Source: an uncultured Bacteroidales bacterium
GTDB lineage: Bacteria > Bacteroidota > Bacteroidia > Bacteroidales > UBA932
Assembly: GCA_900319855.1 (NCBI GenBank)
Contig: ONQC01000004.1
Coordinates: 124,001-188,000 of the forward strand
Length of the DNA: 64,000 nt
Direction of reading: 5' to 3'
A program made the position numbers and the translations under genes. The notes under the pieces are model-generated. The model did not search any database. It worked only from the letters and a program-made list of their open reading frames with translations, and had not been told where the DNA came from. Below, piece after piece: positions 7,840-14,516 of the stretch (position 1 is its first letter; each line of letters begins with the position of its first letter).

Positions 7840-8237
7840 TGGAGATGGGCGGACTCGAACCGCCGTCCAAACGCCGCACCAGGCAGCTTTCTACATGCTT
7901 ATCCGTTCCTTTGGTTTTCGACCGCAGGCTGCCGGAAGGCGGGCCATCTGCGGCTTATCCCCTGAATCTTAGCGGGACATAGGGGCGTCCTTCCCGCGCA
8001 TCCGGTTTGATTGATACCCCTGGATCGGAACATAACCGGCCTAAAGTCCGAGGGATACTCGTCGGCGACGCAGCCTAGGCGTCGCGGATTAAGCTAATTG
8101 ACTTGGTCAGATTAGGCAGCGAGTGCGTAGTTGTTGTTGGCAACTGAATTTGGCGGGAGACGGTTTTTACGGGCCATTTCCCGGAGCCCGGCATGCTTAC
8201 TGTCCGACATCAGCGCTGTCAAAACCAAAACATCCCC
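7840..8237 (-). ncRNA. ssrA: tmRNA (transfer-messenger RNA)
   Basis: tmRNA rescues ribosomes stalled on broken mRNA and tags the product for proteolysis. The 5' end reads GGGGATG followed by TTTTGGTTTTGACAGC, and the 3' end carries a T-arm (GGTTCGAGTCC) and CATCTCC, which pairs with the 5' end over 7 bp including one G-U. The discriminator is A; CCA is not encoded. The length of about 398 bases is normal. The internal frame ends ...YALAA-stop. The ends are set from the acceptor stem and could be off by a base or two. Confidence 0.95.
8112..8141 (-). other. tmRNA proteolysis tag frame, ANNNYALAA
   Basis: The frame begins with GCC after a CAGTT context, the typical resume position, and encodes ANNNYALAA and a TAA stop. 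With the charged alanine the tag would be (A)ANNNYALAA. The C-terminal ALAA is the normal ClpXP-type degron. Confidence 0.85.
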
Positions 8238-8274
8238 ATGTTCCAGTCTGATGCAAAACACTGTCCAGACGTTG

Positions 8275-8304
8275 CAAATGTACGGAGTTTTTTGCGATTC
8301 GCAA
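8275..8304 (-). promoter_or_regulatory. ssrA promoter
   Basis: On the minus strand TTG (8302-8304), 19 bases and TACATTTG (8275-8282) match the Bacteroidetes consensus. Transcription would start near 8272, about 35 bases before the mature tmRNA 5' end. Confidence 0.7.
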
Positions 8305-8322
8305 GCAAAAAACCTACCTTTG
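8291..8322 (+). promoter_or_regulatory. Promoter of the GH53 gene
   Basis: TTTG (8291-8294), 20 bases and TACCTTTG (8315-8322) form a full consensus promoter on the + strand, 24 bases before the ATG at 8347. Its -33 element lies inside the spacer of the divergent ssrA promoter. Confidence 0.7.
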
Positions 8323-8346
8323 CCTGGATTGTAACACTGAACATTT

Positions 8347-9492
8347 ATGAAAACCTTCCATAGATTCCCGGCGCTTCTCGCCACCCTGGCCCTCGTTTTT
8401 TCCGCTTGTGGCGGATCCTCCACGCCTGATCCGACGCCCGATCCGGCACCGGACCCCACACCGGACCCGACGCCGGCGGCGACCCTGACCTCCAAGGTGA
8501 CGGACCATACGACCGAGGTGCTGCAGGCGCTGAAGTCCGCGGATGTCGACGTCAAGTGGGTACAGGTCGGTAACGAGACCCGCGATGGCATGCTTTGGGA
8601 TGCCGGAAGAATCATGTGGGAGAACAAAAAAAGGACTCCTGCTAGCGTGAAGAATTTCGTCCAGCTCAGCAATGCCGGGTATGACGCCGTCAAGAAAGTC
8701 TATCCATCTGCCAAGGTCATTGTCCATCTGAACAATGCCTATGATTCTGGCAATGTTGGTTGGTTTGAGGATTTTAAGAAGTACGGTGGTAAATTCGATA
8801 TTATCGGCCTGTCGCATTATCCGATGTATCAGAGCAACTGGCAAACATGTAATACAAATGCAATCAATCAGGTCAAGGCGTTGATCAATAAGTTTGGTTG
8901 TGATGTCGTTATTTCCGAGGTCGGCGTGAAGCATGTTGAGGAAAGTGACGTTACGCAGGGCAAAGAGTGCCTTGAGGCCTTCATGACTGCTGCTCGGGGC
9001 ATTGAGCGCTGCGCCGGCGTCTTCTATTGGGAACCGGAAGCGGACGGCATCTGGAAACCGGCCATCTACAACAAGATTCCCAGTGCCTGGGGCGGCGGAA
9101 CCTGGAACGCCTACGACATGGGCGCCTTTGACGGCGACCTGAAACCAACGGCCATCCTGGATCCGTTCAAGACCGCCCGCGACGGCTGGGCCCGTGGGGC
9201 CGATGTCAGCTGGTGCACCGAGATGGAAAATGACGGAGGTCAGTTCAAGGATGCCTCCGGCAATGTGAAGGACCTCTTCCAGATCCTGAAGGACTGCGGC
9301 ATGACCGCGGTCCGGCTGCGTGTCTGGGTGGATCCCCAGGGCGGCTGGTGCGGAAAGGATGATGTCGTGGCCAAGGCCAAACGCGCGAAGGATGCCGGGC
9401 TGGATGTCATGATCGACTTCCATTACAGCGATTTCTTCGCCGATCCTGCCCGTCAGGTCATACCGGACGCCTGGAAGGACCTGGCGCTTTAG
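8347..9492 (+). CDS. GH53 endo-beta-1,4-galactanase-like lipoprotein with swapped (circularly permuted) halves
   Basis: GH53 enzymes cut beta-1,4-galactan side chains of pectin. The protein has a lipoprotein signal (lipid Cys21) and a Pro-Asp repeat linker (about 27-44). Residues 46-278 then match the C-terminal half of a GH53 barrel: WVQVGNE (acid/base Glu77), GLSHYP, VVISEVG (nucleophile Glu191) and GVFYWEP. Residues 279-379 match the N-terminal half: WARGADVSW, AVRLRVW, MIDFHYSD and PDAWKDL. The order is therefore strands 4-8 and then 1-3. The two open ends would join smoothly in a normal GH53. Both catalytic Glu are present, so activity is possible. The gene stops 3 bp before a convergent gene. 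It could also be a remnant of a tandem duplication, or an assembly artefact. Confidence 0.88.
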   Translation: MKTFHRFPALLATLALVFSACGGSSTPDPTPDPAPDPTPDPTPAATLTSKVTDHTTEVLQALKSADVDVKWVQVGNETRDGMLWDAGRIMWENKKRTPASVKNFVQLSNAGYDAVKKVYPSAKVIVHLNNAYDSGNVGWFEDFKKYGGKFDIIGLSHYPMYQSNWQTCNTNAINQVKALINKFGCDVVISEVGVKHVEESDVTQGKECLEAFMTAARGIERCAGVFYWEPEADGIWKPAIYNKIPSAWGGGTWNAYDMGAFDGDLKPTAILDPFKTARDGWARGADVSWCTEMENDGGQFKDASGNVKDLFQILKDCGMTAVRLRVWVDPQGGWCGKDDVVAKAKRAKDAGLDVMIDFHYSDFFADPARQVIPDAWKDLAL

Positions 9493-9495
9493 CCG

Positions 9496-10266
9496 TCAGA
9501 ATTCCTTCTCTACGATCGTTCCCGGTTCCCAGCCGGCCAGGGCGATCCGGACACGCTGTCGGGCGTAATCGATGTCCAGGGTGATGTCCTTCAGGTCTTC
9601 TTCTTCCCAGTCATATCCGATTTCCCGCATCCAGTCCCCGATGGGCAGGACATCGGCCCGTTGTGTCCGGTCATAGATGGCCAGGGCGATATCCGCTCCC
9701 GGGTTGTGCCGCAGCAGGTTGAATCCCATGTGCCCGTCCGGGGCCTCCCGGACCGGGAAGATATGTTCTCCGGAAAGGGGGGAAAGGTCCCGCAGGTCGA
9801 TGCCGCAGCATTCGCTTTCCACGTATAGCTGGTAGGGGTAGGGAACGTCCTTTTCCCGTACCAGCCTGAGCGTGACATGGCAATACTGCTTGTGTGGCGT
9901 GGCCGTGATCCGGCAGACCTCATCCTGGCAATCCAACGTCGTCGTGAAGACGTGCAGGCTGTCGGGCTCGGCCCGGGGCGGGACGGAAAACTGGCTGCCT
10001 GAAAGCCGGCCGGACCGCTGGCCGGACCAGGTGGAAACTGTAAAGATTCCTTTTGTGATCTCCCGTACATAGGTTCCGGACGCAGGTACGGTCTCTTGCC
10101 AGCGGTCCGGTCCGTCCCATACGCCGACAGATACCTGGCGGGCGAGGAGAGAGAAAGGGTCCAGGCCGATTTCAAGCCGGCAGGGGCACCCGGCCCGCTC
10201 TTCCCGGATGGAGCAGGATGCCGTCAGCAGGACGGCCATCAGCAGGATTGAAGAAGTTGCTTTCAT
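9496..10266 (-). CDS. FimB/Mfa2 family fimbrial anchor lipoprotein
   Basis: This 256-residue protein has a lipobox (LLTASC, Cys18) and then CPCRLEIGLDPF, the characteristic opening of FimB/Mfa2 proteins. These sit in the outer membrane, anchor the fimbrial shaft and limit its length. The rest is beta-rich with paired Cys (ESECCGIDLRDLSP), as in the family's two transthyretin-like domains. It is the last gene of the leftward fimbrial operon, 67 bp after the fimbrillin, with a hairpin in between. The assignment rests on gene context plus motifs. Confidence 0.82.
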   Translation of the reverse strand: MKATSSILLMAVLLTASCSIREERAGCPCRLEIGLDPFSLLARQVSVGVWDGPDRWQETVPASGTYVREITKGIFTVSTWSGQRSGRLSGSQFSVPPRAEPDSLHVFTTTLDCQDEVCRITATPHKQYCHVTLRLVREKDVPYPYQLYVESECCGIDLRDLSPLSGEHIFPVREAPDGHMGFNLLRHNPGADIALAIYDRTQRADVLPIGDWMREIGYDWEEEDLKDITLDIDYARQRVRIALAGWEPGTIVEKEF

Positions 10267-10285
10267 GGGATCGGGTTTTTAAAGA

Positions 10286-10311
10286 CTCCGGGTGCATCCC
10301 TGCAGCCGGAG
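10286..10311 (-). terminator. Hairpin between fimbrillin and anchor genes (possible attenuator)
   Basis: CTCCGG (10286-10291) pairs with CCGGAG (10306-10311), with an inner TGCA/TGCA stem around TCCC. On the minus strand it is followed by TCTTTAAAAA. It could reduce read-through from the major subunit into the anchor gene. Confidence 0.45.
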
Positions 10312-10333
10312 CCGGCTAAAATAATGAAAGATA

Positions 10334-11389
10334 TCAGATGGTTTCGTTGATGACGGCCCCTTCGCCCCAGGATTTGACAATGACGGTGGCGCTGGCATCA
10401 CCCCGCTGGGGGATGACGTCCGGATCGTCGGAGCCGAGCCCGGTGATGGTCAGCTGGATTTCGTATGCCTTGTTGCGGGCCAGGCCGGGAATCGTGACCG
10501 GATAGTAGTATGTCCGCCCGGAGATGGTGGCCGCCACGACCAGCCGGGTGGGCTCTTCGAGGAACGCTCCGTACGCGTCGGTCTTGTCCTGCGTCGCCGG
10601 ATTGTCGAAACCATAGAAATACATCGGTTCTCCGGTCAGGTCGACCGTCGTCCTGTTGTTGACCTGCTTGTTCCACGCATGGAAGGTCACGGCCTCCGCC
10701 TGGGCCTTGGCGGATCCATTCCCGTTGATGATTGCCCCGCTTTCGGTCCGGCCTTTCTTGTTGTACCATACGCCCTGACCCTTTCCGCCATCCAGCCGCT
10801 GGTCTGCGACGACATTGGTGAGCATGACGTATGGGAAGGTTACGCTCCCATAGGAAACGGGCAGTTGTACATCGACTTTCGTGAGCCGGACACGGGCGAC
10901 GAAACGTTCTGCGGTGATGTTGCAGGCGGCGGTCCCGGACGCGGTCACCTTGCAGGTGTTGCTACCGGCCATGGTGAAGGTGCCGCCGGAAGGGGTCGCC
11001 TGGTTGTCCTGCAGCGAGATGATGGCTTCTTTCAGGTCTGACACGCGGACGATCCCACTTAGGGCCGGTCCGTTCAGGACGGCCCAGATTTCTTTATCGC
11101 CCGTCGTGACGGAGAGCGGGATGGCCTCCGAGATCTTGTCCGTCTGGTGATGCAGGTTCAGCAGGCCGCTGCTTTCGAACACATAGATGTCGACTTTTTC
11201 AATGCGGGTTTCATGGGACAGGGCGGTGATGTCCGGAGACGTTGCCTTGGTGGTAATTCCATCGGGGATGACGGAAAGAAGAATGGTTCCGGTCCCTTCG
11301 GATGCCGTATGGAATCCGAGGGTTTCCCGCGTGCAGGAAACGGAGAGGAGTGCGAAGCATGTCGCAAATAACAAATGTTTGATTTTCAT
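10334..11389 (-). CDS. Mfa1/FimA-like major fimbrial subunit (fimbrillin)
   Basis: This 351-residue lipoprotein precursor (lipid Cys19 in LLSVSC) is built of beta-strands. Bacteroidales fimbrillins are exported as lipoproteins, cleaved after Arg or Lys, and polymerised by strand exchange. Features that fit are the early ITTKAT segment, IEKVDIYVFESSGLLN, which is typical of the first fimbrillin domain, and the last strand (GDASATVIVKSWGEGAVINETI). It lies 12 bp after the OmpA-like gene and before the FimB/Mfa2-like gene. Fimbrillins vary greatly, so the exact subtype is uncertain. Confidence 0.8.
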   Translation of the reverse strand: MKIKHLLFATCFALLSVSCTRETLGFHTASEGTGTILLSVIPDGITTKATSPDITALSHETRIEKVDIYVFESSGLLNLHHQTDKISEAIPLSVTTGDKEIWAVLNGPALSGIVRVSDLKEAIISLQDNQATPSGGTFTMAGSNTCKVTASGTAACNITAERFVARVRLTKVDVQLPVSYGSVTFPYVMLTNVVADQRLDGGKGQGVWYNKKGRTESGAIINGNGSAKAQAEAVTFHAWNKQVNNRTTVDLTGEPMYFYGFDNPATQDKTDAYGAFLEEPTRLVVAATISGRTYYYPVTIPGLARNKAYEIQLTITGLGSDDPDVIPQRGDASATVIVKSWGEGAVINETI

Positions 11390-11401
11390 AATATAGAAGG
11401 T

Positions 11402-13351
11402 TTAGAATGAAAGGTTTTCTTCGGGTCCTTGCGGACGGATATCATATCGTCTGGCCAGTTCGGAAATCTCCGGATCAAGATTGCCGCGATGGATATAGGA
11501 CGGATCGAGCCTGCAGGCCTGGAGGTAAGCCTGGACGGCAGCCCGGTCGTCCCCGGAACGGGCATGCAGGATGGCCTGCATGTAGAGGACGGCCGGCGTC
11601 GGATCCAGTTTGTCCAGGATTTCCGCAGCGGACGCGTTGTAATCCATGCAGAGGTAGGCCACGGCGGTGTTATAATCCCCGTATGGGCGGAGCAGGGTGA
11701 CGGCCCGTTCGTAGTCGCGGTCCCGGATGGCCTGGAGACCGTTCCTGTATACGGTGTCCGGAACGGTCGTCATCACGGTGTCTTTGAGCATGCCGCGCCG
11801 ATGGAGTTGGAAACTGAACCGGACGGTCCGCAGCCGCGGGTAGAGTTTTTCCCGTAAATGACGGTAATACGGCTCTTGCTGCAGGGCGGCTTCCCGCCGG
11901 TCCGGGTCGCGGATCTGCCGGAGGGATGCGTATCCGGCCTTGTCTTGCGGGCGGAGCAGGCTGTCACGCTCCACAAGCCGGTCCAGGCTTTCCCAATCTT
12001 CCGGCCGGTACCGGGATATGAAACGTATCTCCTGGACCGGCGTCAGCACGTTCTCCAGGTCCATGACAAGGCCCCTTTCCTGGCGGATGGAATCCTGAAG
12101 GCCCCGGAGAATGTGGCTGAAATAGGACGAAACGGAACCGGACCGTTCCCGTGCCAACCGTTCATTGGTCCTGTATTCTCCTTCCGGGGAACAGGAAGCC
12201 GTAACGACGATCGAGTCAATATCGAAGGTATCGCTCCGGACCAGTTCCTGCAGGTTCGCCCGGATCCGGGCGATTTCAGCCCTGTTCTCTCCCAACGGCG
12301 GTTTGACGGCTGCACTGCCGGCTTCGAAATCGATGTAGCAGGCCGTATGGGCTTCCGCGCGTCGTTCCACAATGTGGGAGACATACCGTTCCATGGGTTG
12401 GACGAGCGTGCTTAAGGAACTGATATAAAAAGTGATGGGCTCACTTTCCGGAATCCGGTAGATCCGCTTTTCCTGTTCGTAAATGCTGCCTTGCAGGGAA
12501 ATGTCCGCTTTCCGGAGGGCCGGCCTGACCTGTATCGGCTGGGTATAGCAGTAGATGAATTCCTGACTGTCTCCGGTCATCACTGAGTCCAGCCGGAGGC
12601 CTTCGGTCACGATCGGAACCTTGACATACCGGTCGAACATGTACCCCTTCCGCGCGATTTTCCGATTGTTACGCCAGATCTTGAACTGCAGGGTATAATG
12701 CCGGACGGCTTCCTGCTGCGTCACCCCGTAGGCGGAGGCGAATTCCTCTTCACTGACCAGGGTCGTATCGTTGCGGAAACGGTAGAGCCCGGGCAGGTTC
12801 CGACGGACGAACAGTTCCAATTGGCGCCGGCTCAGGAACAGGGTGGAGTCTTGGATGATGGAATCCAGGAAACGCTGGTAGTGCTGGTAGCCGCGGAGCT
12901 GCGCTTTCCGGTAGGCGGATCCCGTGATGAAAACGGGATCGAGGGGAATCCGCTCGCCCGTCAGGTCCATCTGCGGATAAAAACGAAGCTGCCATTGGCT
13001 GTCCTGCATCTCTTTCGGTACGCGGATCTCAAACCGCAGGTCCACCTTTCCGGCCCGTTCGGCTACGTTCCGGAAGCGGGCGGTGACCCGGGCGGCGGGC
13101 AGGACATCCGTTGCGACCATCTCTCCGTCAATGTCGCGCACGGCGCGCATGATCAGAACCTGCCGGCCGGTTTCGTCCTGTACGGTCAGGGTATCCCGGA
13201 CCAGTTCATGCAGGTCCGGTGCCGGCAAGGCCGGCCCGTCGTCCGGGGCGATGCTGACGGAATGGCCGGGCAAACGTCCAATTTTCCGCTGCATCCCACA
13301 GCTCCCGCCTATCAGCGCCAGCAGACAACCGGCGATCAGCAGCTTTTTCAT
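11402..13351 (-). CDS. Fimbrial-locus lipoprotein with OmpA-like and TPR-like C-terminal regions
   Basis: This protein of about 650 residues has a lipoprotein signal (LIGGSC). After a large beta-rich N-terminal region it carries an OmpA-like segment (near 350-420: IDFEAGSAAVKP, then SIVVTASCSPEGE and NERLARERSGSVSSYF). It ends in helical TPR-like repeats (QAIRDRDYERAVTLLRPYGDYNTAVAYLC and after). This is the layout of DUF3868/OmpA-type proteins found in Bacteroidales fimbrial clusters, which probably tie fimbria assembly to the cell wall. ATG at 13351 is preferred over the in-frame TTG that directly follows the ssb stop. It lies between ssb and fimbrillin in one operon. Confidence 0.78.
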   Translation of the reverse strand: MKKLLIAGCLLALIGGSCGMQRKIGRLPGHSVSIAPDDGPALPAPDLHELVRDTLTVQDETGRQVLIMRAVRDIDGEMVATDVLPAARVTARFRNVAERAGKVDLRFEIRVPKEMQDSQWQLRFYPQMDLTGERIPLDPVFITGSAYRKAQLRGYQHYQRFLDSIIQDSTLFLSRRQLELFVRRNLPGLYRFRNDTTLVSEEEFASAYGVTQQEAVRHYTLQFKIWRNNRKIARKGYMFDRYVKVPIVTEGLRLDSVMTGDSQEFIYCYTQPIQVRPALRKADISLQGSIYEQEKRIYRIPESEPITFYISSLSTLVQPMERYVSHIVERRAEAHTACYIDFEAGSAAVKPPLGENRAEIARIRANLQELVRSDTFDIDSIVVTASCSPEGEYRTNERLARERSGSVSSYFSHILRGLQDSIRQERGLVMDLENVLTPVQEIRFISRYRPEDWESLDRLVERDSLLRPQDKAGYASLRQIRDPDRREAALQQEPYYRHLREKLYPRLRTVRFSFQLHRRGMLKDTVMTTVPDTVYRNGLQAIRDRDYERAVTLLRPYGDYNTAVAYLCMDYNASAAEILDKLDPTPAVLYMQAILHARSGDDRAAVQAYLQACRLDPSYIHRGNLDPEISELARRYDIRPQGPEENLSF

Positions 13352-13360
13352 GGTCGTCAA

Positions 13361-13708
13361 TTACATAGAGGGAGACAGGTTGATATCCGGATCCAGCAGG
13401 ACAACGCGCTGGGCGCGCACTTCCGGCTCGACCCGTTCAATGCCGGCGGATGTGGTATAGGATTTCATCCGGATACGGCCGAAAACCTGGACGGGGGAGC
13501 CTTTCTGGATCCGGCTCAGGTCCGGCATGCCTTTCCCTTCCCAGGCGGCCACATCAAACCAGGTCGTATCCATGATGGCGCTTCCGTCCCTGCCTTTGTA
13601 AGCGGCAGTGGTGGCAACGGTGAAGTTGACGACCAGGTTGCCGGAGACCATGTTGGAGCGGACGCTTCCGACCAGGCCGACGATTTCGATTTTGTTGATT
13701 TGTTCCAT
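13361..13708 (-). CDS. ssb: Short single-stranded DNA-binding protein
   Basis: The 115-residue OB-fold protein has SSB landmarks: the opening NKIEIVGLVGSVRS, NFTVATTAAYKGRDG, TTWFDVAAW, and KGSPVQVFGRIRMKSY. It binds single-stranded DNA, normally as a tetramer. It lacks the Gly/Pro-rich linker and acidic DDDIPF-like tip that housekeeping SSB uses to recruit partners, so it is probably an accessory SSB. It is oddly placed at the head of the fimbrial operon, 9 bp before the OmpA-like lipoprotein. Confidence 0.88.
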   Translation of the reverse strand: MEQINKIEIVGLVGSVRSNMVSGNLVVNFTVATTAAYKGRDGSAIMDTTWFDVAAWEGKGMPDLSRIQKGSPVQVFGRIRMKSYTTSAGIERVEPEVRAQRVVLLDPDINLSPSM

Positions 13709-14078
13709 GGTAGCATGTTTTTTCAGTTGAACTTGAATGGCACTGTTGTCCTGCGCGCTTTGTGGACTGCGGCAAAGTAAGGCAATCTATGGGCGGGTTC
13801 CTCAGATGCAACTTCGGGTTCCGGAATATTTGCCCCGATCCTTTGTAAAGGGGCTTCAGGATAGCCGGTTTTTCACAGGAAATGCGGGATACACCCTCCC
13901 AGGCAATTTGCCCGGAGGCCCCTCTAAAAAAGATTTGTCCCCCAATCGTTTTTCTTGGTTGCTTCGGCCTGCATGCAAGAAAATGAAGGATGCATGATAT
14001 TCGGGTAAAATCAGTTTCCCGAGCAAGGTTTGCTTGCGGTTTTGCAAAAGGGAACCGATCTTGGGGAAAAAAAGAGCG
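13709..14078. other. Divergent intergenic region
   Basis: No gene is seen. On the minus strand TTACTTTG (7 of 8 to the -7 box) near 13773-13780 may serve ssb. A hairpin CCTCC/GGAGG with an inner GGCA/TGCC stem lies at about 13895-13918. A 16-base string at 13923-13938 is repeated at 6009-6024. Confidence 0.4.
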
Positions 14079-14516
14079 ATGGGATACAAGATTGACGATG
14101 AAGCCTTGGTGCATTGCCTGGAATGCGGCGATGCCATCACCTATGGCCGGCCGGACAAGAAATTCTGCTGCGAGAGTTGCAAAAACCGGTGGCATAACCG
14201 TCTGGAGAAAGCTTCCCGGACCTATAAGGTCAAAGTCAAAGCTTCCCTGACCCGGAATTATGAGGTGCTGAACGACCTGCTCAAGATCGGGATCCACCGG
14301 ATGAATTTGTTCGAATTGCGGTCAATGGGATATGACCCCCAATTTGTTACGGCGGCAATCCCGGTCGGGAAGCGGATCGAGTACATGTGCTATGACATCC
14401 GCTTCCGCCAGACGACGGTGCAGGTATCGAACATCACCAAAATATCCCTGCCGAAATGGAAGAGCGGAGAAAAAGATGTAACTTTGCCGTCCTCGAAGAA
14501 AAATGACCATGATTAA
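14079..14516 (+). CDS. Zinc-ribbon protein, conserved hypothetical
   Basis: This 145-residue protein starts with a four-Cys zinc ribbon, CLECGDAITYGRPDKKFC-CESC, then a basic stretch (KNRWHNRLEKASRTYKVKVK). The remainder looks like a small helical and strand domain (NDLLKIGIHRMNLFELRSMGYDPQFVTAA). I chose ATG at 14079 (MGYKIDDEALVHC), which leaves the ribbon at the N-terminus as expected; an upstream in-frame ATG at 14034 is possible. Similar proteins occur in Bacteroidetes without known function. It may bind nucleic acid. The last 14 bases overlap the start of the M3 peptidase gene, so the two are probably translated together. Confidence 0.75.
   Translation: MGYKIDDEALVHCLECGDAITYGRPDKKFCCESCKNRWHNRLEKASRTYKVKVKASLTRNYEVLNDLLKIGIHRMNLFELRSMGYDPQFVTAAIPVGKRIEYMCYDIRFRQTTVQVSNITKISLPKWKSGEKDVTLPSSKKNDHD

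Noticed and set aside
7701-7982. Rightward 93-codon frame
   Set aside because: Lies antisense to the tmRNA 3' part and the HEAIH gene.
8112-8693. Leftward 193-codon frame ending in the tmRNA tag
   Set aside because: Its end is the tmRNA tag frame; the rest runs through the promoter region and antisense to GH53.
8314-9423. Leftward frame over the GH53 gene
   Set aside because: Antisense to a protein with signal peptide and GH53 active sites; considered because the GH53 order is odd, but it has no recognisable motif.
13737-13997. Small frame in the ssb upstream region
   Set aside because: No start signal, no homologous feel, lies in a region with hairpins.
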